From an uncultured Desulfuromonas sp. (GTDB taxonomy: Bacteria > Desulfobacterota > Desulfuromonadia > Desulfuromonadales > Trichloromonadaceae), in the NCBI GenBank assembly GCA_937982495.1, contig CALJLX010000437.1:1-6545 (forward strand): DNA of 6,545 nucleotides. Direction: 5' to 3'. Below, piece by piece: positions 1 to 6,385 of the stretch. The notes beneath the pieces are model-generated. The model was not told the DNA's origin and ran no database searches. It worked only from the letters and a program-made list of their open reading frames with translations. The position numbers were made by a program, and so were the translations under genes. The first letter of the stretch is position 1. Every line of letters starts with the position of its first letter.

Positions 1-479
1 TCCATCAGGGCGAACATCACGCCCGAGAAGACCAGGGTCAGATGAATGATCACGACCCACATCAATTCATGCTGGGTGGAGTTCTTGACGTTGACGAAAT
101 ACTTGAGCACCTCGATGCCGGAAATGGCGACGATGGAGCCGATCAGCTTGAGCTTGAGATCGGAAAAGCCGACGTGACCCATCCAGTCCGGTCGGTCTTC
201 ATTGTTGCCGGTGTCGATTTTGGAAATGAAATTCTCATACCCGGCGAAAATTATGATAATCAGCAGATTGGCGACCAAGGTGATGTCCACCAAAGTCAGG
301 ATGGCGATCATGGCCTCGCCACCGGACCCGTTAAAAACCACGGGAAAAGCGGCAATGAACGATTTGATAAATTTTACTAGCAGCAACCCGATCGCCGCCA
401 CCAGTCCCAGGTAAAAGGGAGTCAACAACCATCGGCTGTTGAAAATCAATTTTTCCAGGCCGTTTTCACAAAGTCTCAT
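1..479 (-). CDS. yqhA: YqhA/UPF0114 family inner-membrane protein (C-terminus cut by window edge)
   Basis: The reading frame starts at the ATG at 479-477 and runs off the left edge after 159 codons. Family members such as E. coli YqhA are about 164 residues, so only a short tail should be missing. The translation shows the family pattern from end to end: an N-terminal SRWLL-P-Y-GL block (residues 15-26), a hydrophobic helix at about 21-37, a second helix at 57-80 containing LVDITLV and closed by GYENF (80-84), then SIVAISGIEVLK (115-126) and a last helix from about 139 holding WVVIIHLTLV. Four membrane segments are likely. The biochemical function of the family is unknown. Only a weak GGA about 12 bases upstream could serve as ribosome binding site. 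The start was chosen because the N-terminus aligns with remembered homologues. It lies 102 bases downstream of uppP on the same strand. Confidence 0.88.
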   Translation of the reverse strand, partial: MRLCENGLEKLIFNSRWLLTPFYLGLVAAIGLLLVKFIKSFIAAFPVVFNGSGGEAMIAILTLVDITLVANLLIIIIFAGYENFISKIDTGNNEDRPDWMGHVGFSDLKLKLIGSIVAISGIEVLKYFVNVKNSTQHELMWVVIIHLTLVFSGVMFALM

Positions 480-581
480 GTTTGGTAGGTTCCAGAAATA
501 AAATGTTAAAAAATTGGATCAGTTTGGATCGGTTTTCGACCAGCCTTCATCCATAAAAGACTCCAGGTAGAAATGTCGCGC

Positions 582-1391
582 TTATCCTCCAAATTCGCCG
601 AATACGGCAATCAATACCAACCCCAGCACAAGGCGATAAACGACGAATGGTTGCATACCGATGCGCCGAATGAACGCCAGAAAGTAGTGAATACAGATAA
701 AGGCACTGACACCCGAAAGCACAATGCCGGCCAGCAGGGACATCCAGTCCGTGGTTTCGGCCATTTGCAATAGCTGAAAAACCTGCAGACCACCGGCAAG
801 GAGAATCACGGGGATGGACAGGAAAAAGGAGAACCGCGAAGCCCCCTCCCGGCTTAACCCCAGCAGCAGCGCCGCGGTCATGGTAATGCCGGATCGCGAC
901 GTGCCGGGAAAGAGCGCCAGGGCCTGCGCGCAGCCGATGAACAGCATGCCCGCCCAGGTCAGGCTGTATTCGTCTTTGTCGCCGCCCTTGCGCCAATCGG
1001 CCCAGGCCAGCAGAAGACCAAAGCCGATGAGGCCGACTGCAAGGACCAGAGGAGAGCGCAAGTGAGTCTCCACCACATCCTTGAAGATCAGCCCCAGCAA
1101 TCCGACCGGGATCGTCGCAAGCAGCAGGCCCCAAGCCAGGCGAGCGGAGGGAGTCAAACGGCCGGTTACGAAGGAACGGCCCCATTCAGCGGTCATCACC
1201 TTAAGATCCTGGCGAAAATAAATGACCACTGCGACCAAGGTCCCGATGTGAACCGCAACATCGAAAGCCAACCCCTGGTCCTCCCAATCAGTGATGATCG
1301 GGACCAGGATCAAATGGGCCGAACTGGAAACGGGCAGGAATTCGGTAAATCCCTGCAACAGGGCAAGGGTAAGAATTTGTAAAAAATCCAT
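582..1391 (-). CDS. uppP: Undecaprenyl-diphosphate phosphatase UppP (BacA family)
   Basis: This integral membrane enzyme of 269 residues, a normal length for the family, removes a phosphate from undecaprenyl diphosphate. That regenerates the lipid carrier used for peptidoglycan and other surface polymers, and extra copies are known to give bacitracin resistance. Both family signatures are present: QGFTEFLPVSSSAH (residues 13-26), with E17 and H26 as expected active-site residues, and PGTSRSG (162-168), with R166. The usual glycine in SSSGH is alanine (A25), a variant I recall from many proteobacterial members, so it is not a defect. Several hydrophobic segments fill the rest, for example 88-105, 113-130, 187-207 and 247-264. 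The ATG at 1391-1389 is preceded by AGGA with a 10-base spacer. The gene is divergent from the PAP2 phosphatase gene and may be co-transcribed with yqhA; no strong terminator separates them. Confidence 0.96.
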   Translation of the reverse strand: MDFLQILTLALLQGFTEFLPVSSSAHLILVPIITDWEDQGLAFDVAVHIGTLVAVVIYFRQDLKVMTAEWGRSFVTGRLTPSARLAWGLLLATIPVGLLGLIFKDVVETHLRSPLVLAVGLIGFGLLLAWADWRKGGDKDEYSLTWAGMLFIGCAQALALFPGTSRSGITMTAALLLGLSREGASRFSFFLSIPVILLAGGLQVFQLLQMAETTDWMSLLAGIVLSGVSAFICIHYFLAFIRRIGMQPFVVYRLVLGLVLIAVFGEFGG

Positions 1392-1466
1392 GCTTCAATT
1401 ATCCTAATTTTTTTACATCTTGTTCGGGTTGGATGTCGTTGGTCATGTCCGTTACCATGCATCGGG

Positions 1467-1475
1467 GGAGGTGAT
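1467..1475 (+). promoter_or_regulatory. Strong Shine-Dalgarno sequence setting a GTG start
   Basis: GGAGGTGAT matches nine consecutive bases of the complement of the 16S rRNA 3' end. It leaves six bases between GGAGG and the GTG at 1478, which decides the start of the PAP2 gene. An ATG at 1475-1477 overlaps this signal but opens a different frame that does not encode the phosphatase. Confidence 0.8.
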
Positions 1476-1477
1476 GA

Positions 1478-2185
1478 GTGAAATCGATTATCAAGTGGAT
1501 CGGAGGGAACGAGCTGGCGACGTGGAGTGCCCTGGCCCTGATCGGCCTGGGGCTGTGGGGGTTTGTCGAACTCGCCGATGAGGTCCTCGACGGGGACACC
1601 CACGCCTTCGACCGCTTGGTTCTGATAGCTCTGCGAAACCCCGCCGACCTGAACGATCCCCTCGGCCCTTTCTGGATGGAGGAGATAGTGCGCGACTTCA
1701 GCGCGATGGGGGGGGTGGGGCTGATCTCCTTCTTCTCCCTCACCTGGATTGGTTTTCTCGCCCTTCAGCGCAAGTTCCGGGCCGCTCTTTTTCTGGCCGC
1801 AACGGTCCTCGGCGGGGTCGGGCTTAGCCTGATCATGAAGGCGGGGTTCGACCGCCCGCGTCCCGAGTTCGTCTCCCACGGAACCGAAGTCTTCACTTCC
1901 GCCTTCCCGAGCGGGCACTCGATGCTCGCCGCCATCGTCTATCTCTCCCTGGGGGTCGTCCTCGCCCGCCTCTTCTCGGGGCTCCCTGTCAAGGCCTACG
2001 TCATGCTCGTCGCGGTCATCCTCACCGCTCTGGTCGGCTTCTCCCGCGTCTACCTGGGGGTGCACTGGCCGACCGACGTGGTGGGGGGATGGCTGGCGGG
2101 TTCTGTCTGGGCGCTTCTGCTGTGGTTCGTGGTTCGCGCCCTTCAGCGCCGCCGGACGATTGAGAATGACGCGCCGGAGCCTTAG
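1478..2185 (+). CDS. PAP2-family membrane phosphatase (lipid phosphate phosphatase)
   Basis: This 235-residue membrane protein carries the full three-part PAP2 catalytic signature: K121-x6-R128-P129, then PSGH at 144-147, then S189-R190-x5-H196-x3-D200. H147 and H196 are the expected phosphate-transfer pair. Hydrophobic segments at about 13-31, 80-96, 102-120, 149-166, 172-187 and 201-219 give a six-helix layout like PgpB and YbjG. Known substrates of the family include phosphatidylglycerophosphate, phosphatidic acid and undecaprenyl diphosphate; the sequence does not tell which applies. Sitting back to back with uppP makes the carrier lipid a reasonable guess (inference). The GTG start is fixed by a very strong ribosome binding site. 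The gene is visibly richer in G and C at third positions than yqhA or the protease gene, and it contains a run of eight G at 1708-1715. Its stop overlaps the protease stop by four bases. Confidence 0.93.
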   Translation: MKSIIKWIGGNELATWSALALIGLGLWGFVELADEVLDGDTHAFDRLVLIALRNPADLNDPLGPFWMEEIVRDFSAMGGVGLISFFSLTWIGFLALQRKFRAALFLAATVLGGVGLSLIMKAGFDRPRPEFVSHGTEVFTSAFPSGHSMLAAIVYLSLGVVLARLFSGLPVKAYVMLVAVILTALVGFSRVYLGVHWPTDVVGGWLAGSVWALLLWFVVRALQRRRTIENDAPEP

Positions 2186-3066
2186 TAGAGGCGGCTACTC
2201 TCAAACATCTTGAACAGTCTCGCCACCAAGTCATGCAATCTGTTGTACCACTCCATTATTTTTGACTTTGCCGTATCAATGAGATCCTGTTGTGTCTCTT
2301 CGACGGAAAGGGCTTTGCCCTGTATCTGCAGGCTGATTCTTTCGGCCCGAAGGCCCGGATCAGGATGGCTGGATAGAAAGGAATGACCACTCCCCAGCCC
2401 GGCGAGCTTTTTAAGTGCTGAAACCGCATCTTCCGGGCTATACCCTTTCGATTTAAGGAAAGCCAATCCATAGTCATCTGCCACCTTCTCCTCAAGCTGC
2501 GAGAACTGAGCTCCCATGAGCCTTTCGACCAATCCTCCCAGTTGCGAACGGGCAAGATCAGCCGCCCCACCCTCCTGCGATGCTATTCCCCTGCGCACCG
2601 CGCTGGCGGCATAGGCAAGGCGCAATTGTTTGCGCGTATGTTGTTTCACCACATGCCCCATCTCGTGGCCAATGACAAAGCACAGTTCACCATCTTCGAA
2701 CAGGTCCATCAGCCCGCTGTATATCCGGATTGTCCCGTCAGCCATGGCGAACGCATTCACATCATCCTTCAAATACACTTTGTAATCGAAGGTGTATCCA
2801 TCCAGTTCATGCAGATCTCCAACAAGCGCCTGCAGGCGCTTGGCATACGTGCTGCCTGCCGGGGCGATACTATGCTGGCTGTCCATAGCTGCTGAGGATT
2901 GCGCGGACAACTCAGCCACGGCTTGATCAGAAAGGGTTGCGGCTTTGTAGGCATCAATCCCTGCCTCTGCGGCAAGCTGCACATCCGTATTTTCACATCC
3001 TGAGAGGCCGCCGAAGAATGCGATCAGAAGCAGAATGAAATAAAAACGTCGGGTGGGTGTCAACAT
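2182..3066 (-). CDS. loiP: LoiP-like M48 zinc metalloprotease, outer-membrane lipoprotein
   Basis: The 294-residue product begins with a lipoprotein signal: basic TRR (5-7), a hydrophobic stretch 8-20 and lipobox LSGC at 21-24, so C24 should become the lipidated N-terminus. The zinc site is HEMGH (134-138) with E193 of EKVAD (193-197) as third ligand, and H234 in the SHPDPGLRAERI block (233-244) is a further conserved family position. Strings such as MDSQHSIAPAGSTYAKRL (61-78) and DVNAFAMADGTIRIYSGLMD (102-121) closely recall E. coli LoiP (YggG), a periplasm-facing outer-membrane protease linked to envelope quality control. Compared with LoiP, about 40 extra residues follow the HP-R block (251-294), ending in a predicted amphipathic helix. 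The ATG at 3066-3064 is chosen because it directly precedes the signal peptide; its ribosome binding site (GGA about 10 bases upstream) is weak. The gene lies 96 bases after the TerB-DUF697 gene on the same strand. YcaL-like naming is an alternative. Confidence 0.92.
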   Translation of the reverse strand: MLTPTRRFYFILLLIAFFGGLSGCENTDVQLAAEAGIDAYKAATLSDQAVAELSAQSSAAMDSQHSIAPAGSTYAKRLQALVGDLHELDGYTFDYKVYLKDDVNAFAMADGTIRIYSGLMDLFEDGELCFVIGHEMGHVVKQHTRKQLRLAYAASAVRRGIASQEGGAADLARSQLGGLVERLMGAQFSQLEEKVADDYGLAFLKSKGYSPEDAVSALKKLAGLGSGHSFLSSHPDPGLRAERISLQIQGKALSVEETQQDLIDTAKSKIMEWYNRLHDLVARLFKMFESSRLY

Positions 3067-3093
3067 GGTTTGCTGTCCAATTCCATATTCGTA

Positions 3094-3159
3094 TCAGGGC
3101 GCATGGCGATGTCGCAACCAGCGCATGACCCGGGAGTCGAGAAGGGGAAAGAGCTTCAT
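3094..3159 (-). CDS. Possible 21-residue basic peptide between the TerB-DUF697 and protease genes
   Basis: An ATG three bases after the stop codon of the TerB-DUF697 gene opens a 21-codon frame (MKLFPLLDSR...RHRHAP) ending in TGA. GGTGG lies seven bases before the ATG, inside the end of the preceding gene. The peptide has a short hydrophobic start and a strongly basic second half. It could act as a leader peptide or couple translation toward the protease gene, but a frame of this length is easily produced by chance. No family is recognised. Confidence 0.15.
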   Translation of the reverse strand: MKLFPLLDSRVMRWLRHRHAP

Positions 3160-3162
3160 GGG

Positions 3163-4125
3163 TCAGCCACCGCGGACCATGGACATGACACTGCCCAGGT
3201 TGAGCGTTGTGGCCTGCTGGCGGATCTGGGGCAGATACTGGGTCTGCATCTGCTTCGCTGGACCGAGCAGATTCTGGTAAGTTTCGCGCAACAGTGCAGT
3301 GTTCATCACCCGGCCGCCGGCATAATAGCGCTTGGCAAGTTGGCCCAAGGCATAGGTGGTGGCAAAGGAAAAAGCCATGCCGGTGGCGGCACTCCCCATC
3401 TTACCGAACGTCTTGCCGGCAGCCTTGCCGAGCAGCCCGCCCATCAGCTTGCGGCCGATCTGTTCGAGATATTGCGAGGTCAGTCCCACCCCGGCGGCGG
3501 CAATGAATTCCTTGATATGGCCCTGGTCGAGTTCGACCCCATGCGCTTTACCGATGGCATAGACCATCTTGATCTGCAGCGGGATGATGGCCATCGACGC
3601 CCAGGATTGCGGCAGCAGTTCCAGCGCCCCGTTGATGATGGCATGGTTGAGGATCGATTTATCCAACTCCCCGTCGGCGACCTTCTGCGGCACCGCGCTG
3701 GTGGCTGCGCCGGCAACGGATCCCGTGACGGGCACGGCTTCTTCGGAGAGCCTGACGAAGGCATCGACTTCTTCCTCGAAAGCGGCGACCTGATCACCAG
3801 CGAGTTTGAGCTGGCTTTTCAGTTCCCTTAAAAAACCGACCTCGGTCTCACTCTGGCGGCCATCGGCATCGCACACGCAGACCGCCATTTCATAGGCCAA
3901 TTGACGCAGCCCCGACTCCTCAAGCGCGGCTGTTGCCGACTGCAGCGTCACCCGTTTGAGCAGCACATCCTGGTAGAGGCGGGTCAGGTCGGGGCCGCCG
4001 GCGTCACCGGCAAAGGATTCGGCGATGCGGCGGATTTCCTCGCGCTCGCGGTCGTGTTTGGCTCCGTCGGCAAAGGCGGCGTACAACGCAATAGTCAGGA
4101 TGGATTTCTGTTGTTCAGCGTTCAT
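3163..4125 (-). CDS. TerB-like domain fused to a DUF697 (YcjF-type) membrane domain
   Basis: The 320-residue protein has two parts. Residues 3 to about 128 look like a TerB helical domain: AAFADGAKHDREREEI (16-31) and VCVCDADGRQSETEVGFL (82-99) are the two ADG-acidic half-sites typical of that fold, which in tellurite-resistance proteins bind divalent metal. A linker rich in A, V and G (129-152) follows. Residues 160 to about 270 match the DUF697 pattern: LELLPQSWASMAIIPLQIKMV (168-188), IGKAHGVELDQGHIKEFI (191-208) and a G/A-rich membrane segment (228-263). DUF697 is known from YcjF and from membrane-linked GTPases. Neither domain has a defined reaction, so a role in membrane stress or toxic-anion tolerance is inferred only from the TelA and XpaC neighbours. 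GGAG seven bases before the ATG supports the start. The CxC at 83-85 inside the second half-site is a small oddity. Confidence 0.85.
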   Translation of the reverse strand: MNAEQQKSILTIALYAAFADGAKHDREREEIRRIAESFAGDAGGPDLTRLYQDVLLKRVTLQSATAALEESGLRQLAYEMAVCVCDADGRQSETEVGFLRELKSQLKLAGDQVAAFEEEVDAFVRLSEEAVPVTGSVAGAATSAVPQKVADGELDKSILNHAIINGALELLPQSWASMAIIPLQIKMVYAIGKAHGVELDQGHIKEFIAAAGVGLTSQYLEQIGRKLMGGLLGKAAGKTFGKMGSAATGMAFSFATTYALGQLAKRYYAGGRVMNTALLRETYQNLLGPAKQMQTQYLPQIRQQATTLNLGSVMSMVRGG

Positions 4126-4237
4126 GTTGTCGCTCCGGAATTCTAGGATGAGTGAGGAAATCTTGGTGATTCGCCAGGGAAGTCGCAGAATTCAGCGCTT
4201 TATCGCCGACCGTGATCGACTTCTGTAACGTATTCAT
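4115..4237 (-). CDS. Candidate 40-residue ORF bridging telA and the TerB-DUF697 gene
   Basis: The 108 bases between these two genes are spanned by one open frame. Its ATG overlaps the telA stop as ATGA (4237-4234), and its TGA lies 11 bases inside the TerB-DUF697 gene in another frame. GAGGG with a 10-base spacer precedes the ATG. The product begins MNTLQKSITVGDKAL and ends HPRIPERQHER; it is polar, has no membrane segment and belongs to no family I recognise. Its first residues loosely resemble those of the next protein (MNAEQQKSI), which could reflect chance or a decayed partial duplication. The stop-start overlaps at both ends argue for translational coupling. The short length and the lack of a known domain argue for caution. 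Confidence 0.35.
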   Translation of the reverse strand: MNTLQKSITVGDKALNSATSLANHQDFLTHPRIPERQHER

Positions 4238-5376
4238 GGTGTATTGTCCCTCGGTCCGGCACCCTGGTTCGCCCGGGCGCCGGCACTGACCAGAGTCCTC
4301 CGCAACTCCGACTCGAGAGTCTCAAGTTGGGTCGCCGCATCGGCGCGCTTTCTGCGGCCTTCATCGGCAATGCGCAGGCTCTCTTCGATGGTCGCGATCA
4401 ATGCGGCATTGGCCTGTTTGACCGCCTCGATATCAAACACACCCCGTTCGATCTCGTGGCGAGCCTCGGCGTTGCCCTGCTTGAGGTTCTCGGCATTGGC
4501 CTTGAGCAATTCGTTGGTCAGCTCACTGGCGGAACGGATGGTCGCGGCCGCTTCCCGGGAGCGGTGGATGGTCACCGCCTGGGCCAGTTGCTGTCGCCAT
4601 AGCGGCAAGGTATTGGCGGTGGTCGAGACGATCTTGTTGATCAGCCCTTTGTCGTTCTCCTGGACCAGGCGAATGCTGGGCAGGCTCTGCATGGCCACCT
4701 GGCGGGTCAGTTTGAGGTCATGCACCCGGCGCTCCAAGGCGTCGCGGTTGGCGCGCAGATCATGTAACTGCTGGGCAGCGATCAGCGCGTCGCTGGAGGC
4801 CGCTTCACGCACCTTTTCCGGGATGGTCTCCGCATCGAGCCGCCGCAACTTCTCTTCTCCGGCGACGATGTAGCGTTCCAGATGATGAAAATACTCCAGA
4901 TTCGCGGCATAGAGCCGGTCGAGGGAAGCGATATCGGTGAGCAGTTGGGTTTTATGCCGTTCGAGATCATCGCCGATGGCGTCGATCTGGTCGCGGACTT
5001 CCTCGTAGCGCTGGACGAACCGGGCCACCGGCTTGGTCTTGCCGACCAGGCGGGCCAAGAAACCGGGCTTACGGTTGGGATCCAGAGCCCCCAGGTCGAA
5101 TCTCCGCACCGTGCTCACCATGCGGTTGAGGGCTTCTCCGGCGGCACCTGTGTCCTTATTGCGCACCCCTTCCAGCATGTCGTCGGAAATACTCGCTAAC
5201 TGCTGCTGGGCCGGCGCTCCGAAATAGAGCAGGGAGTGGTTGTCGTTGAGGTCGATTTCCCGCAGCAGCGCATCGATCGCGGCCCGTTCCGCCGGATCGG
5301 TCTGCTGGTAACGCAGCGGTGGCTTGCTCTGCAGCAGATCGGTTTCAATGGTTTTGTGTTCCGTCTCGTTCGGCAT
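4234..5376 (-). CDS. telA: TelA/KlaA family toxic-anion resistance protein
   Basis: The 380-residue product is soluble and largely helical, as expected for TelA, KlaA and B. subtilis YaaN. The hallmark block PSIRLVQENDKGLINKI (233-249), followed by NTLPLWRQQLAQAV (255-268), is intact. A long predicted coiled coil covers about 121-225, and further charged helices run from 280 to 362. The N-terminal 25 residues and the C-terminal 15 look disordered. Members were named for plasmid tellurite resistance, but chromosomal copies are also tied to tolerance of cell-envelope antimicrobials, and their molecular action is unknown. The ATG at 5376-5374 lies 28 bases after the xpaC-like stop; GGAGG is present but about 13 bases upstream, longer than ideal. 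The order XpaC then TelA is the same as in B. subtilis, which supports one transcript. The stop TGA overlaps the ATG of a 40-codon ORF. Confidence 0.93.
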   Translation of the reverse strand: MPNETEHKTIETDLLQSKPPLRYQQTDPAERAAIDALLREIDLNDNHSLLYFGAPAQQQLASISDDMLEGVRNKDTGAAGEALNRMVSTVRRFDLGALDPNRKPGFLARLVGKTKPVARFVQRYEEVRDQIDAIGDDLERHKTQLLTDIASLDRLYAANLEYFHHLERYIVAGEEKLRRLDAETIPEKVREAASSDALIAAQQLHDLRANRDALERRVHDLKLTRQVAMQSLPSIRLVQENDKGLINKIVSTTANTLPLWRQQLAQAVTIHRSREAAATIRSASELTNELLKANAENLKQGNAEARHEIERGVFDIEAVKQANAALIATIEESLRIADEGRRKRADAATQLETLESELRRTLVSAGARANQGAGPRDNTP

Positions 5377-5404
5377 AGTGTCCAGTCCCTCCAGGTTTCC
5401 GGGG

Positions 5405-6385
5405 TCAATTCAAACCTTCGCGCTTGAGCTGGGTCTCCAGCACCTCCATCTGCACATCGAGGTCGCGCAGGTCGTTTTCCAGCAAACGCTGGTATTGCTG
5501 CTCGAACACCTCTTCGATGGTGACCAGAACCCTGCGGAAGTTTTCCTCCAGCAGTTGGGCCCGGCCGTTGGCGTGGGCCTCGGCAAAGCCGCTGACGACC
5601 CGCTGCGCGCCGTCCAGGTAAGTATTGAGAAACTTGCGCGCGCGGCGCAGGTCGCGGGGATCACGGGCGATTTGCGTCAATATATCTCGTGCCAGGGCGC
5701 TGATGCGGACCAATCTCTGCCTCAGCTCCGGCGGATCGATGCGGCCACAGGCCTGTTCGATGGTCAGAATCTTCTGCTCCGCCTGTTGCAATGCCGCGCT
5801 GACCCCTTGGACGTTTGCATCCCGGCTCTGCGCCACAGCCGCTTGCCGGCGCGGATCGAGACCATAGAGCAGGACAAAAGCGACAAAGGCACCGGCACCA
5901 AAGGCCAAAGCTGTCGGCTGAGCATGCCCGGCACCCGCCCAGGCGGTCAAGGCCGTCGCCAGCGCGACAGTCACTGCGCCCAAGGTTTTAAATGGCCAAC
6001 GGCCCGCGGCCTGGAAGCGTAGCCGCTGCTGGAGCACTTCTTGCTGAAAACCCCGGCGGGCCAGCATGGCGCCGACCAGAAACAAGCTGTAGGCGCCGGC
6101 GTTGGCCAGAAAAGCCGATAATTGACCGCTACTCAAGGCAATCACCGTGGCGGGAATCAGCGGCAGGGGCAACAGCCAGAGCAAGCGGGCCTTGCGCGGG
6201 ACCAGGGCAGCGGCTTGCCGGCGCCGCTGCCGAAAGTCCTCAACCAGCTTTTCCGTCTGTCGCGTCCGCTTTTCCAACTCGGCTGCGCCCTTGGGCAGCC
6301 AGCGGGCAGCAAGATCCATCCCCCCCCGGAGGAGCGATTCAAGTGCCTGGCGTCGGGCCTGTTGAGATTGTTTTGTCATGGTCAT
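5405..6385 (-). CDS. xpaC: XpaC family protein (5-bromo-4-chloroindolyl phosphate hydrolysis family)
   Basis: This 326-residue membrane protein has a basic N-terminal region (1-66), four predicted membrane segments in two pairs (about 68-84 and 91-109, then 133-153 and 158-175), and a long charged helical C-terminal part (190-326) likely to be cytoplasmic. That layout and its position before telA match the XpaC family. The family name comes from an indicator-dye phenotype in B. subtilis; no phosphatase motif is visible here, and the true role is unknown. The first ATG (6385-6383) overlaps the stop of a 29-codon ORF as ATGA; a second in-frame ATG follows two codons later and could also be used. 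Neither has a good ribosome binding site of its own, which suggests translational coupling. A run of eight G on the coding strand (6327-6320) lies at codons 20-22. Family assignment comes from remembered pattern plus context. Confidence 0.82.
   Translation of the reverse strand: MTMTKQSQQARRQALESLLRGGMDLAARWLPKGAAELEKRTRQTEKLVEDFRQRRRQAAALVPRKARLLWLLPLPLIPATVIALSSGQLSAFLANAGAYSLFLVGAMLARRGFQQEVLQQRLRFQAAGRWPFKTLGAVTVALATALTAWAGAGHAQPTALAFGAGAFVAFVLLYGLDPRRQAAVAQSRDANVQGVSAALQQAEQKILTIEQACGRIDPPELRQRLVRISALARDILTQIARDPRDLRRARKFLNTYLDGAQRVVSGFAEAHANGRAQLLEENFRRVLVTIEEVFEQQYQRLLENDLRDLDVQMEVLETQLKREGLN

Noticed and set aside
42..380. 112-codon plus-strand frame at the left edge
   Set aside because: It is antisense to yqhA, whose minus-strand translation matches the UPF0114 family throughout.
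480..581. Possible terminator or promoter between uppP and yqhA
   Set aside because: There is a T-run (minus strand) and a repeated TTGGATC, but no stable stem directly before the T-run and no paired -35/-10 boxes, so neither call is supported. The 11-codon frame in this gap is also too short to credit.
547..1185. 212-codon minus-strand frame overlapping uppP
   Set aside because: It is the same strand in another frame of uppP. The translation is rich in R, G, S and P with no recognisable domain, while uppP is certain.
1310..2065. Long open frame of 251 codons on the minus strand across the PAP2 gene and uppP start
   Set aside because: It is antisense to a gene with a complete catalytic signature and a very strong ribosome binding site. 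Its product is a repetitive E/D/G/R/P-rich string typical of the mirror frame of GC-rich coding DNA.
2184..2199. AGTAG-loop-CTACT hairpin at the PAP2/loiP junction
   Set aside because: The stem is only five weak pairs with no T-run on either side, and it lies within the end of loiP; not enough to call a bidirectional terminator.
3070..3831. 253-codon plus-strand frame opposite the TerB-DUF697 gene
   Set aside because: It is the mirror of a gene with two recognisable domains; the product is H/G/D/L-rich without a family pattern.
4184..4197. Imperfect palindrome around GAATTC in the telA to TerB-DUF697 gap
   Set aside because: Most of the symmetry comes from the six-base GAATTC core, with mismatches next to it; no known operator is matched.
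5324..6022. 232-codon plus-strand frame opposite xpaC and the telA start
   Set aside because: It is antisense to two genes whose products fit known families and operon order; no domain and no convincing initiation signal.
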